Below, piece by piece: positions 15,996 to 24,540 of a stretch of DNA of 64,000 nucleotides (its first letter is position 1; each line of letters opens with the position of its first letter). This stretch comes from Modestobacter sp. Leaf380 (GTDB lineage: Bacteria > Actinomycetota > Actinomycetes > Mycobacteriales > Geodermatophilaceae), in contig NZ_LMQC01000001.1 in assembly GCF_001424485.1 (NCBI RefSeq), forward strand, positions 67,755 to 131,754, written 5' to 3'. The translations under genes were made by a program, and so were the position numbers. The notes below the pieces were generated by a model that saw only the letters and a program-made list of their open reading frames with translations, did no database searches and had not been told where the DNA came from.

Positions 15996-18196
15996 GTGCG
16001 CTCCAGCCAGTCGGCGCGGTCGTCGGCGGTGAGCGCCTGGACGGCGGCCGCGAGCTCGGGGTGGTCGGACAGGTCGGGGTCGGCGGCCAGGATCGCCGAC
16101 GCCTCGGCCCGGGCGGTGCTGATCAGCTCCTCGTCGCGCAGCAGGGACAGCAACCGGACGGTCGACCGGGACCCCGACTGGGCCTTGCCCAGCACGTCGC
16201 CCTCCCGTCGGGTCTCCAGGTCCAGCCGGGCCAGCTCGAAGCCGTCGGTGGTGGCCGCCACCTGGGCGAGCCGGGTGCCGGTCGGTGAGCTGGTGGGCGC
16301 CTCGGTGACGAGCAGGCAGAGCCCGGCGTGCGCGCCCCGGGCGACCCGGCCGCGCAGCTGGTGCAGCTGGCTGACCCCGAACCGGTCGGCGTCCATGACC
16401 ACCATCACCGTCGCGTTGGGGACGTCGACGCCCACCTCGACCACCGTGGTGGCCACCAACACGTCGACCTCCCGGGCGGCGAAGGCCCGCATCCGGGCCT
16501 CCTTGTCCTCCGGGGTCATCTTCCCGTGCAGCACCTCGAGCCGGAGCCCGGCCAGCGGCCCGGCCCGCAGCTGCTCGGCGACGTCCAGCACGGCCAGCGG
16601 GGCGCGCTTGGCCGACCCGTCGTCGGGCGGGGCGCCCTCGTCGTCGAGCTCGGCGTCGGCACCGGCGTCGTCGGTCGGGTCCTCCCCGATCCGGGGGCAC
16701 ACCACGTAGGCCTGACGACCGGCGGCGACCTCCTCACGGACCCGCTGCCAGGCCCGGTCCAGCCAGGTCGGCTTCTCCTTGACCGGCACGACGGAGCTGG
16801 ACACCCCGCCACGCCCGGCCGGGAGCTGGCGCAGGGTGAGGGTCTCCAGGTCGCCGTAGACGGTCATCGCGACCGTCCGCGGGATCGGCGTCGCGGTCAT
16901 CACCAGCACGTGCGGGGGGCGGTTGCCCTTGGCCCGCAGCGCGTCGCGCTGCTCGACCCCGAAGCGGTGCTGCTCGTCGACGACGACGAGCCCCAGGTCG
17001 GCGAAGTCGACGCCCTCCTGCAGCAGCGCGTGGGTGCCGATGACGATGCCGGCCCGGCCGTCCGCGACCTCGGCCCGCCCGGCCCGCCGCACGGCGGCCT
17101 TCTGCGAGCCGGTGAGCAGGGTGACCCGGGTGCCGGCGGGGTCACCGTCGAGCTCGCCGGCCTTGCCCAGCGGACCGAGCAGGGCACCGATGCCACGGGC
17201 GTGCTGGGCGGCGAGCACCTCGGTGGGGGCCAGCAACGCAGCCTGTCCCCCGGCGTCGACGACCTGGGCCATCGCCCGCAGCGCGACGACGGTCTTGCCC
17301 GAGCCGACCTCGCCCTGCAGCAGCCGGTGCATGGGCTGCTCCCGGCCGATCTCGGCGGCCAGGGCGTCCCCGACCTCGCGCTGGCCGTCGGTCAGGGAGA
17401 AGGGCAGCGCGGCGTCGACGGCGTCGACCAGGCCACCGCTGCGCAGCGGGCGGGCGATGCCGGGCTCCCGGGTGGCGGCGATCCGGCGGGCACCCAGGGT
17501 CACCTGCAGGACGAGCGCCTCGTCCCACTTGAGCCGGGCGTCGGCGCGCTCGACGGCCTCGTCGGTCTCGGGGTGGTGCTTGTCCCAGATCGCCTGGGCC
17601 AGCGGCACCAGGTCGTACCGGCGGCGCAGCTCGGCCGGCAGCGGGTCGTCCTCGAGCAGGCCCTCCAGGGTGGCCCGGTCGTCGAAGACCAGCTGCAGCG
17701 ACTTCTGCAGCACCCAGCTGGAGACCGTCCTGCTGGCCGGGTAGATCGGCAGCAGCTCGGTGGCCCAGCGCTCGGCGTCGGTGTGCGGGTCGGGGCTGTC
17801 GAGGACCTGGCAGTCCGGGTGGCTGAACTGCAGGTTGCCGTTCCACATCGAGACGGTGCCGGCGAACAGGCCCCAGGTGCCGACCCCGAGGTGGGCGTGC
17901 TTGTGGTTGAAGAAGACCAGCCGCATGGAGCCCGCGCCGTCCCCCACGGTGACCTCGGTGATCGAGCCCCGCTTCTGCTTCATCTGCCGCGTGCTCGACG
18001 TCTTCACCTGGCCGAGCACGGTGACCCGGTCCCCCACCTGCAGGTCGGTCAGCTTCGTCATGTCCCCGCGCCGGGCGTACCGGGCCGGGTAGTGCCGGAC
18101 CAGGTCGCGCACGGTGCGCAGGGACAGCTGCTCGGCCATCGCCTTGGCGGTCTTGTCCCCCACGACGCGGGCCAGCGGGGTGTCCAGGGTAAGCAC
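15992..18196 (-). CDS. recG: ATP-dependent DNA helicase RecG
   Basis: A 734-residue superfamily 2 helicase that regresses stalled forks and branch-migrates Holliday junctions. The N-terminal wedge/OB domain (about residues 45-150, VTVLGQVKTSSTRQMKQ) precedes the helicase core: Walker A GEVGSGKT, motif II DEQHRFGVEQR, motif III TATPIPRT and motif VI QLRGRVARG. An acidic insertion (DDAGADAELDDEGAPPDDGS) lies between core motifs. The GTG start is one base after the DAK-gene stop, and rsmD overlaps its end. Part of the five-gene FakA-recG-rsmD-coaD-sepIVA operon. Confidence 0.97.
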   Translation of the reverse strand: MLTLDTPLARVVGDKTAKAMAEQLSLRTVRDLVRHYPARYARRGDMTKLTDLQVGDRVTVLGQVKTSSTRQMKQKRGSITEVTVGDGAGSMRLVFFNHKHAHLGVGTWGLFAGTVSMWNGNLQFSHPDCQVLDSPDPHTDAERWATELLPIYPASRTVSSWVLQKSLQLVFDDRATLEGLLEDDPLPAELRRRYDLVPLAQAIWDKHHPETDEAVERADARLKWDEALVLQVTLGARRIAATREPGIARPLRSGGLVDAVDAALPFSLTDGQREVGDALAAEIGREQPMHRLLQGEVGSGKTVVALRAMAQVVDAGGQAALLAPTEVLAAQHARGIGALLGPLGKAGELDGDPAGTRVTLLTGSQKAAVRRAGRAEVADGRAGIVIGTHALLQEGVDFADLGLVVVDEQHRFGVEQRDALRAKGNRPPHVLVMTATPIPRTVAMTVYGDLETLTLRQLPAGRGGVSSSVVPVKEKPTWLDRAWQRVREEVAAGRQAYVVCPRIGEDPTDDAGADAELDDEGAPPDDGSAKRAPLAVLDVAEQLRAGPLAGLRLEVLHGKMTPEDKEARMRAFAAREVDVLVATTVVEVGVDVPNATVMVVMDADRFGVSQLHQLRGRVARGAHAGLCLLVTEAPTSSPTGTRLAQVAATTDGFELARLDLETRREGDVLGKAQSGSRSTVRLLSLLRDEELISTARAEASAILAADPDLSDHPELAAAVQALTADDRADWLERT

Positions 18197-18197
18197 G

Positions 18198-19853
18198 TCA
18201 CTCCACCCCGATCAGCAGCGGCCGGGCACCGGGACCGGCGGGGTGCCGGGTGACCTCCACGGTGGGGTGCTCGGCGGCCAGGTGCGCGGCGACGGCGTCC
18301 CCGAGCCGGCCACCGACCAGGGTGACCAGCTCCCCGCCGGTGGACAGCAGCCGGTCCAGCAGCTCGCAGGCCACCGTGAGCAGCGCCGGCCCGACCACCA
18401 CCACCTCGCCCTCGACGACGCCCAGCGCGTCGCCGGGGTGGCACCGCCCGGCCAGGGTCAGTGCCTCGGTCTCGGCGACGGTGACCTCGGCCCAGCGGGT
18501 CGCCGCGGCGGCCTCGGTCATCCCGATGACGTCGTCGGCGAAGCGACGGTGCGGGTCGGCGACGGCGACCGCGGACAGCCCCTGCAACGGGGACCGGGTG
18601 GGCACGACGGCGACCTCGCGGCCCTCCTCGCGGGCGCGGGCCGCGGCCCGGGAGACCGGGGCGGTGAGCTCCCGGGCGTTGGGCAGCACGACGACGTCGG
18701 CGGCCCCGGTGGCCAGCACGGCGTCCAGCACGGCGGACTCCACCGCGGCCGGGCCGTCCCCGGCCGGGACGGTCAGCACCCGCACGCCCTCCCCGGCGAG
18801 GAGCGTCGACAGGCCCTCGGCGGCCTCCCCGGCCGGGACCAGGGCCACGACGGCGCGGGCCCCGGCGACCGGTGCCTCCATCCGCACCGGCGCCAGCGGG
18901 GTGACCGCGATGCGGTGCGGGCGGCCGGCCCGGATGCCGGCCTCGAGGGCGGCGCCGACGTCGGAGACGTGCACGTGCACGTTCCACTCCCGGCCGGTCG
19001 GGGTGTCCACGCCGACGACGACCAGGCAGTCGCCCAGCCAGGACAGCTCGGTCCGCAGCCGGTCGACGGCCGTCTCGGAGGAGTCGGCCAGCAGGAACTG
19101 GACCTCGCTGCCGGGGCCCTCGTGCGGCTGGTGCACCGCGTGGGCGTGCCCGTCGTGGGCCCCGGCACGCGGGACGTCGCGACGGGTGGCCAGGGGGGCA
19201 CGGTCGGGCTCGACGCCGGTGACGGTGGTGACCAGGGCGTCGAGCACGACGCACCAGCCCGCACCCCCGGCGTCCACGACACCGGCCTCGCGCAGGGCGG
19301 CCAGCTGGGCGGTGGTGCCGTGCAGCGCGCGGCGGGCCCCGTCGGCGGCGGCCCGGACGACGTCGGCCAGTGCGGTGGTGCCGGCCTCGACCGCGGCGAC
19401 CGCGGCCTCGCCGCCGGTCCGGGCCACGGTGAGGAAGGTGCCCTCGGCCGGGTCGGCCACGGCCTCGTAGGCGGTGCCGGCCGCGGACCGCAGCGCCGCG
19501 GCCAGGGCGACGCCGTCGACCGGGCCCCGCCCGGCGAGGGCGTCGGCCAGCCCGCGCAGCAGCTGGGCCAGGATCGCCCCGGAGTTGCCCCGGGCGCCGA
19601 GGACCGCGCCGCGGGCCAGCACCGACCAGACGGACTCCCCGTCGGTCCCGTCGGCCAGCGCGGCCGCCCCGGACTCGGCGGTGAGCAGCAGGTTGGTGCC
19701 GGTGTCGCCGTCGGGGACCGGGAAGACGTTCAACTCGTCGATCCGGCCGCGGGCAGCGCGCAACGACACCACGGCGGCGCGGCTCCACCGGCCGACCGCG
19801 GCCTCGTCCAGCGCCGTGAGCACGTGCCGGAGGATACGGGTGGGCACCGACAC
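18198..19853 (-). CDS. DAK phosphatase-domain protein, FakA-like fatty acid kinase
   Basis: A 551-residue protein with an N-terminal DhaL/DAK2 nucleotide-binding domain (NVFPVPDGDTGTNL about residues 43-56, GARGNSGAILAQLLRG about 86-101) and C-terminal FakA-type domains. Homologues phosphorylate fatty acids bound to a FakB partner, feeding the PlsX/PlsY route; no FakB is seen nearby. It is usually encoded beside rpmB and recG, as here. The start is uncertain: GTG at 19853, 19847 or 19823 are all in frame and none has a good ribosome site. It leads the operon running to sepIVA. Confidence 0.82.
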   Translation of the reverse strand: MSVPTRILRHVLTALDEAAVGRWSRAAVVSLRAARGRIDELNVFPVPDGDTGTNLLLTAESGAAALADGTDGESVWSVLARGAVLGARGNSGAILAQLLRGLADALAGRGPVDGVALAAALRSAAGTAYEAVADPAEGTFLTVARTGGEAAVAAVEAGTTALADVVRAAADGARRALHGTTAQLAALREAGVVDAGGAGWCVVLDALVTTVTGVEPDRAPLATRRDVPRAGAHDGHAHAVHQPHEGPGSEVQFLLADSSETAVDRLRTELSWLGDCLVVVGVDTPTGREWNVHVHVSDVGAALEAGIRAGRPHRIAVTPLAPVRMEAPVAGARAVVALVPAGEAAEGLSTLLAGEGVRVLTVPAGDGPAAVESAVLDAVLATGAADVVVLPNARELTAPVSRAAARAREEGREVAVVPTRSPLQGLSAVAVADPHRRFADDVIGMTEAAAATRWAEVTVAETEALTLAGRCHPGDALGVVEGEVVVVGPALLTVACELLDRLLSTGGELVTLVGGRLGDAVAAHLAAEHPTVEVTRHPAGPGARPLLIGVE

Positions 19854-19864
19854 CCCGGCCCCGG

Positions 19865-19894
19865 CGGACGCCCGCCCGGGGGACGGGCTACAGT
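19865..19894 (+). promoter_or_regulatory. Candidate rpmB promoter
   Basis: CGGACG (19865-19870), 18 bases, TACAGT (19889-19894). This predicts a leader of about 85 nt before rpmB. The -35 match is weak. Confidence 0.3.
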
Positions 19895-19987
19895 GGCCTG
19901 AGCAATCTGTGCGGGTGGACCACGTCTGGCTCTCAGATCGTGTCCCCGCTCTTCTTCTGAACGTCTTCTCCTAGGAGTGATCGACCC

Positions 19988-20179
19988 GTGGCTGCCGTGT
20001 GCGATGTGTGTGGCAAGGGGCCCGGTTTCGGCATGTCGGTGTCGCACTCGCACCGGCGGACGCCGCGCCGTTGGAACCCGAACATCCAGGCCGTGAAGGC
20101 CATCGTCGGTGCCGGCACCCGCCGTCGCATCAACGCCTGCACGAGCTGCATCCGGGCCGGCAAGGTCGTCCGCGGCTGA
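19988..20179 (+). CDS. rpmB: 50S ribosomal protein L28 (zinc form)
   Basis: A 63-residue L28. [20 protein letters not shown] carries the first Cys pair and [12 protein letters not shown] the second, so this is the Zn-binding (C+) form. [15 protein letters not shown] is the conserved rRNA-contacting segment. The GTG start has AGGAG about 10 bases upstream. A single-gene unit ending in a perfect 16-bp hairpin. Confidence 0.97.
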   Translation: MAAVCDVCGKGPGFGMSVSHSHRRTPRRWNPNIQAVKAIVGAGTRRRINACTSCIRAGKVVRG

Positions 20180-20201
20180 ACCGCCCCAACCCCTGCTCCA
20201 C

Positions 20202-20236
20202 ACCGACCCCGGTCACCCCAGGTGACCGGGGTCGGT
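20202..20236 (+). terminator. rpmB terminator, perfect 16-bp stem
   Basis: ACCGACCCCGGTCACC (20202-20217), loop CCA, exact complement at 20221-20236. No T tract follows. The tight three-base loop and stem length mark it as a strong terminator of the type common in high-GC actinobacteria. Confidence 0.8.
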
Positions 20237-20314
20237 CGCGTCCCGGGCCCCTCCTCCGGGCGGGCGTCCCGGCCGAGTTCCGGGTCCCGACAGGTCGTCG
20301 CGACGGGACCGCCC

Positions 20315-20320
20315 TAAGGT
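20315..20320 (+). promoter_or_regulatory. -10 element, predicted leaderless transcript (tetR)
   Basis: TAAGGT followed by 6 bases and the GTG at 20327, the same spacing and hexamer as the NiCoT gene at 199. Confidence 0.45.
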
Positions 20321-20326
20321 GCGACG

Positions 20327-20932
20327 GTGCAGTACCGCCGTGAGAACGAGACCGCCGTGCGCCCGGGCCGCCGTCGCGACCCCGCCGTCGACGAGGCCGT
20401 GAAGGCCGCCGTGCTGGACTTGTTGACCGAACGCGGCTGGGACGGCGTCTCGATGGACGGCGTCGCAGCGCGCGCGAAGGTCGGCAAGGCCAGCATCTAC
20501 CGCCGCTGGTCCTCCCGGGTCCAGATGGTCGCCGAGACCATCACCGAGCTGAACCGCGGCCAGATCGACCCGCCGGACACCGGGACCCTGCGTGGGGACC
20601 TGCTGGTGCTCTACCGGTCGATGACGACCGCCCTGCAGGGGCCGCTGGGCACCGCGTCCCGGGCGGTGCTGGGCGTGCTGCCGCACGAGCCCGACCTCGC
20701 CGAGGCCTTCCGGGCGGGACCGCTCGGGGTCTGGTCGCAGGCCTTCGGCGACGTCTTCACCGCGGCCGTGGTCCGGGGGGAGCTGGACCCGGCCCGGCTG
20801 GGGACGGTCGCCGGCGAGGCGGGCCCCGCCGTGCTGATGACCCGCTGGCTGGTGACCGGGCAGCCGTTGGACGACCAGCTCGCCCAGGACGTCGTGGACC
20901 TGGTGGCCATCCCGCTGCTCGCACCCCGCTGA
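20327..20932 (+). CDS. TetR-family transcriptional regulator
   Basis: A 201-residue one-component repressor type. The N-terminal HTH (about residues 20-65) reads AVKAAVLDLLTERGWDGVSM then VAARAKVGKASIYRRWSSR, the standard TetR recognition-helix region. The C-terminal ligand domain is helical, of the TetR_C type (SRAVLGVLPHEPDLAEAF). The target is unknown; the cytidylate-kinase-like gene is convergent, not divergent, so it is not an obvious target. The GTG start is supported by the leaderless -10 spacing; a later GTG (10 codons in) is possible. Confidence 0.88.
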   Translation: MQYRRENETAVRPGRRRDPAVDEAVKAAVLDLLTERGWDGVSMDGVAARAKVGKASIYRRWSSRVQMVAETITELNRGQIDPPDTGTLRGDLLVLYRSMTTALQGPLGTASRAVLGVLPHEPDLAEAFRAGPLGVWSQAFGDVFTAAVVRGELDPARLGTVAGEAGPAVLMTRWLVTGQPLDDQLAQDVVDLVAIPLLAPR

Positions 20933-20958
20933 GGTCCGCGGGGCCCGCCGCACCCGCC

Positions 20959-21582
20959 TCAGCCGATGCCCCGGGAGCGGGCCGCCCGCACCACCAGGTC
21001 CACGACCGTGGCGTGGTCCAGGGCGGTGCTGTCGACCACCAGGTGGTAGAGCCGGGAGTCCGCCGGGTCGGCCCGGTGGAAGTGCCGGACGTAGGCCGCC
21101 CGGGTGCGGTCGGCGGCCAGCAGCTCCCTGCGCACCTCGTCCTCGGGCCGGCCCAGGTGCGCCACCGCGGCAGCCAGCCGGCGCTCCTCGGGCCCGTCCA
21201 GCCGGACGTGCAGCGCGTCGGGCCGGTCCCGGAGCACCAGTGCAGCCGCCCGCCCGAGGACCACGCCACCGTCGCCGTCGGCGATCTCGGTGACCACCCG
21301 GTCGGTCTGCAGCCGGTAGGAGCGCTCGTCGGGCACCGAGGACGCCGGCAGCACGCCGCCCACCGGGTCGGGCATCGAGCCCAGCGAGGCCACCAGTCGC
21401 CACAGACCGCGCACGACGCTCTCGTCGTTGGCCTCGGCCTCCTCCACCGGCACCCCCAGCCGCAGGGCGACCCGGGCCGGGATCACCCGGTCGTGGAAGG
21501 GCAGGCCCAACTGCTCGGCGACCGCCGGGGCGATGTCCGCTCCCCCGCAGCCGAACGTGGCCGACACCGTGACGACGCCCAT
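20959..21582 (-). CDS. Cytidylate kinase-like family protein
   Basis: A 207-residue protein of the Cytidylate_kin2 (AAA_26-like P-loop) family. The N-terminus VVTVSATFGCGGADIAPAVAEQLG is a P-loop-like NMP-kinase start in which the lysine of GKS is not visible, as is common in this family. DADGDGGVVLGRAAAL-type and ADPADSRLYHLVVDST segments (residues about 95-190) follow the family pattern. Substrates of this family are largely untested. The ATG overlaps the GNAT stop (TGATG), so it is coupled to thiL-GNAT. Confidence 0.75.
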   Translation of the reverse strand: MGVVTVSATFGCGGADIAPAVAEQLGLPFHDRVIPARVALRLGVPVEEAEANDESVVRGLWRLVASLGSMPDPVGGVLPASSVPDERSYRLQTDRVVTEIADGDGGVVLGRAAALVLRDRPDALHVRLDGPEERRLAAAVAHLGRPEDEVRRELLAADRTRAAYVRHFHRADPADSRLYHLVVDSTALDHATVVDLVVRAARSRGIG

Positions 21583-22130
21583 CAGGACTCCTCCGCACCC
21601 AGCACCGAGGGCAGCTGCTTGCCCAGGAAGACCGCCTCCGGGGCGCCTGCGTAGACGCCGTACCCGGGTACCGGTGTGTACCCGGCCCGGGCGTAGAGCG
21701 CCAGCGCCTCGGGCTGCCGGTCCCCGGAGTTGAGCACCACCCGGGTGTGGCCGGCCGCGGCCGCCGTCCGCTCCAGCTCGGCCAGCACCGCGGCGGCGAC
21801 ACCCCGCCGGCGGGCCCACGGCGCCACGTACATCCGCTTGAGCTCCACCGTGCGCTCCACCGTGCCCTCCCCCGCCCCGGCGTACCCGTGCCGCCGCCAG
21901 GCGCCGCAGCCGGCCGGCCGGCCGTCGATCTCGGCGACCAGGAAGAGGCCCTCGGGCGGGAGCACGTCGCCGGGCCGCACGACCATCTGGTCCCGGCCGC
22001 CGTAGCGCACCACGTACTCCTGCTGGACCGCCTCGACCAGCTCGACGACCACGGGGTCCTCCAGGCCGGCCGGGCGCAGCGTCAGCCCGGTCGTCCCGGG
22101 GCCCACGGGGAGGTCACCGGAAGTGCGCAT
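21582..22130 (-). CDS. GNAT-family N-acetyltransferase
   Basis: A 182-residue acetyl-CoA-dependent acetyltransferase. The GNAT core runs from LFLVAEIDGRPAGCGAWR to the acetyl-CoA pyrophosphate loop VAPWARRRGVAAAVLAELE (R/Q-x-x-G-x-G/A type, about residues 104-122), then the late VVLNSGDRQPEALALYARAGYTP motif B region. The acceptor substrate is unknown. The start at ATG 22130 overlaps the thiL 3' end by 17 bases. Confidence 0.87.
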   Translation of the reverse strand: MRTSGDLPVGPGTTGLTLRPAGLEDPVVVELVEAVQQEYVVRYGGRDQMVVRPGDVLPPEGLFLVAEIDGRPAGCGAWRRHGYAGAGEGTVERTVELKRMYVAPWARRRGVAAAVLAELERTAAAAGHTRVVLNSGDRQPEALALYARAGYTPVPGYGVYAGAPEAVFLGKQLPSVLGAEES

Positions 22131-23145
22131 GCCCGGTCCCCTCCGTCCCCAGCGCGGCGGCGATGTCGGCGGCCGGGACGCCGTCGACGGTCACCCCGGC
22201 CCGCCCCTCCGACACCACCCCGATGCGCACGAAGTCCGTGGGCAGGTCCGCCGTCGCCGGGAACGTGGCGAGCAGGGCGTGGTCCTCACCGCCGGTGAGC
22301 ACCCAGCCCAGGGCGTCCCCGCCCAGTGCCGCGGCCACCTGGGCCAGCGGGCCCAGCGGGTCCACGAAGGAGGCCAGCGTCCCGCGGTCCAGCTCCAGGA
22401 CCACCCCGCTGGCCTCGGCCAGGTGGCCGGCGTCGGCGAGCAGGCCGTCGCTCACGTCGCACATCGACGTCGCCCCGGCGTCGGCGGCAGCGGGGCCCGC
22501 CGCGTAGGGCGGCTCCGGGCGGCGGTGCGCGGCGACCGCGGCCAGTGGGGAGGTGAACCCCCGGCGCAGCACCGCCCAGCCGCAGGCCGACCAGCCCAGC
22601 CGGCCGGCGACCGCCACGACGTCACCGGGCCGGGCCCCGCCGCGGGTGACCGGGGCACGCCCCTGCAGGTCGCCCAGTGCGGTCACCGACAGCACCACCG
22701 AGGAGGAGTCCGGCGCGCTGGACACGGTGTCCCCGCCGACGACCGCGGCACCGTGCGGGGCACACTCGGCGGCCATCCCGGCGGCGACGCCCTCCAGCCA
22801 GCTCGCTGTCGTGCCCGCGGGGCAGGCCAGCCCGACCAGCAGCGCGGTGGGCACGGCCCCCATCGCGGCGACGTCGGCCAGGTTCGCCGCGGCGGCCTTG
22901 TGCCCGACGTCCTCGGCGGAGGACCAGTCCCGGCGGAAGTGCCGGCCCTCGACCAGCACGTCGGTGCACACGACGACCCGGGAGTCCGGCGTCCGGACGA
23001 CGGCGGCGTCGTCACCGGGCCCGACGTCGGCCAGCCGGGCGGTCCCGGCGCGGGCCGTGACCCGGTCGATGACACCGAACTCCCCCACCACGGCGACGGT
23101 GTCCGCGCTGTCCACGGGGGGCACCAGGGGCCGCGGGCGGGTCAC
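22114..23145 (-). CDS. thiL: Thiamine-monophosphate kinase
   Basis: Phosphorylates thiamine phosphate to the cofactor thiamine diphosphate; 343 residues, AIR-synthase-like fold. Landmarks: GEFGVIDRV (about residues 20-28), DVGPGDDAAVV (Mg/ATP site), TDVLVEGRHFRRDWSS, NLADVAAMGA, GGDTVSSA and CDVSDGLLADAGHLAEASG, ending with TGGEDHALLATFP. The GTG at 23145 (TRPRPLVPP) has GGGAG 7 bases upstream; an upstream reading would add a poorly conserved Arg-rich tail. It heads the thiL-GNAT-cytidylate-kinase-like operon, divergent from the AsnC-domain gene. Confidence 0.95.
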   Translation of the reverse strand: MTRPRPLVPPVDSADTVAVVGEFGVIDRVTARAGTARLADVGPGDDAAVVRTPDSRVVVCTDVLVEGRHFRRDWSSAEDVGHKAAAANLADVAAMGAVPTALLVGLACPAGTTASWLEGVAAGMAAECAPHGAAVVGGDTVSSAPDSSSVVLSVTALGDLQGRAPVTRGGARPGDVVAVAGRLGWSACGWAVLRRGFTSPLAAVAAHRRPEPPYAAGPAAADAGATSMCDVSDGLLADAGHLAEASGVVLELDRGTLASFVDPLGPLAQVAAALGGDALGWVLTGGEDHALLATFPATADLPTDFVRIGVVSEGRAGVTVDGVPAADIAAALGTEGTGHAHFR

Positions 23146-23255
23146 CGGGCACTCCCGGCCGCTGGGGTACGTTGCCGGTCTGTCCGCCGTCCGGCGGGGT
23201 GCACGTCCGCGCGTCGGCGCCCGCACCGACAGCTCAGTCCGAGGAAGGTCGTCCC

Positions 23256-23489
23256 GTGGTCCACGCCTACATCTTGATCCAGACCGAAGTCGGCAAGGCA
23301 GCCGCGGTCGCCTCGACCATCGCCGGGATCTCCGGGGTGACCAAGGCCGAGGACGTGACCGGCCCCTACGACGTCATCGTCCGGGCCGAGGCCAGCAGCG
23401 TCGACGAGCTCGGCCGCCTCGTGGTCGCCCGGGTGCAGTCGGTGGACGGGATCACCCGCACGCTGACGTGCCCCGTCGTCAACCTCTGA
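23256..23489 (+). CDS. Stand-alone Lrp/AsnC ligand-binding (RAM) domain protein
   Basis: A 77-residue protein that is only the AsnC-type ligand-binding RAM domain (VHAYILIQTEVGKAAAVAST then TGPYDVIVRAEASSVDELG), with no DNA-binding domain. Such proteins oligomerise and bind amino acids, and may modulate full-length Lrp/AsnC regulators. The GTG start has GAGGAAGG about 8 bases upstream. It is 10 bases before the DUF3515 gene, and the thiL/AsnC/DUF3515/ddl neighbourhood is conserved in actinobacteria. Confidence 0.9.
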   Translation: MVHAYILIQTEVGKAAAVASTIAGISGVTKAEDVTGPYDVIVRAEASSVDELGRLVVARVQSVDGITRTLTCPVVNL

Positions 23490-23499
23490 GGCGCCCCTC

Positions 23500-24153
23500 C
23501 TGAGCACCGACGAGCCCGACCGGCCCGAGCCCGACACCGAGCCCGACACGGAGCCCGCTGACGCCCCCGTCGAGCGGCCCACGGGCCCCGACCCCACCCG
23601 GCGGGCCGCCCTGCTGGCGACCGCGGTCGCCGTCCCGGTCGTCGTCGCGCTGCTGGTGCTGATCAACGTCTTCGGCCCTGGCTCCGACGACGGCGGGGAC
23701 GGCGACGGCGCGGTCGCCGAGGTGTCCGGCACACCGGTCGCCCCGCGCGACGACAGCCCGGTCGAGGTGGACACCCCGCCGATCACCCCCGAGACCGACG
23801 CCGCCTGCCCGGCGCTGATGAGCCAGCTCCCGCTGGAGGTGGCGGGCGAGACCTCACGCCGGGTCGACTCGGACTCCCCCTACGCCTACGCCTGGGGCGA
23901 CCCGGCCCAGGTCCTGGTCTGCGGTGCGGACCCGCCGGCCGGCTTCGTCGTGGGCGGTCAGCAGGCCTTCCAGATCAACGGGGTGACCTGGTTCGTGGAC
24001 ACCACCGACGCGACGGTCAACGTCTGGACGACGGTGGACCGCACGGTCCCCGTCCAGATCACCATCCCCTCCAGCACGGACGGGTCGGTGGCGACCGCGC
24101 TCAGCCCGACCATCGCGGGCGCCATCCCCTTCACCGAGCCCACCCCGCGGTGA
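23500..24153 (+). CDS. DUF3515 membrane-anchored protein, CTG start proposed
   Basis: A conserved actinobacterial DUF3515 protein of unknown function. From the proposed CTG the product is 217 residues: an acidic Pro/Asp/Glu-rich cytoplasmic tail (TDEPDRPEPDTEPDTEP), one transmembrane helix (about residues 37-55), a linker, then the DUF3515 core (CPALMSQLPLEVAGETSRR, YAYAWGDPAQVLVCGADPP). No ATG, GTG or TTG occurs in frame between the stop at 23464 and GTG 23656, and starting at 23656 would delete most of the membrane anchor. GAGG lies 8 bases before the CTG. The stop overlaps the YchJ start (GTGA). Confidence 0.75.
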   Translation: MSTDEPDRPEPDTEPDTEPADAPVERPTGPDPTRRAALLATAVAVPVVVALLVLINVFGPGSDDGGDGDGAVAEVSGTPVAPRDDSPVEVDTPPITPETDAACPALMSQLPLEVAGETSRRVDSDSPYAYAWGDPAQVLVCGADPPAGFVVGGQQAFQINGVTWFVDTTDATVNVWTTVDRTVPVQITIPSSTDGSVATALSPTIAGAIPFTEPTPR

Positions 24154-24524
24154 GCCCCCGGCGCTGCCCGTGCGGCACCGGCCTGCCCACCGACGAGTGC
24201 TGCGGTCCGCTGCACGCCGGTGCGGGCACGGCGAGGACCGCGGAGCAGCTGATGCGCTCCCGGTACAGCGCCTTCGTCCTCGGCGAGACCGGGTACCTGC
24301 TGGCGACCTGGCACCCCGACACCCGCCCGGCCGACCTCGAGCTGGACCCCGACGTCCGGTGGACCGGGCTGGAGGTGCTGGCCACCAGCGGCGGCGGTCT
24401 GCTGGCCGCCGGGGGCACCGTGGAGTTCCGAGCCAGCCACACCCGGGGCGCCCAGCACGAGCGCAGCCGCTTCGACCGGGTCGGCGGCCGCTGGCTCTAC
24501 CGGGACGGCGTCTCCCTGGACTGA
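24150..24524 (+). CDS. YchJ family protein (SEC-C-like, UPF0225)
   Basis: A 124-residue YchJ/UPF0225 protein. The N-terminus is a Zn-binding Cys cluster, CPCGTGLPTDECCGPLHAG (residues 6-24), followed by the family motif RTAEQLMRSRYSAFVLGETGYL and a C-terminal SnoaL/NTF2-like beta region (TVEFRASHTRGAQHERSRF, WLYRDG). No biochemical function is established. GTG overlaps the DUF3515 stop, so the two are translated together. Convergent with the lipoprotein gene, 16 bases away. Confidence 0.88.
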   Translation: MSPRRCPCGTGLPTDECCGPLHAGAGTARTAEQLMRSRYSAFVLGETGYLLATWHPDTRPADLELDPDVRWTGLEVLATSGGGLLAAGGTVEFRASHTRGAQHERSRFDRVGGRWLYRDGVSLD

Positions 24525-24540
24525 GGGCCGGGCAGCCGCC

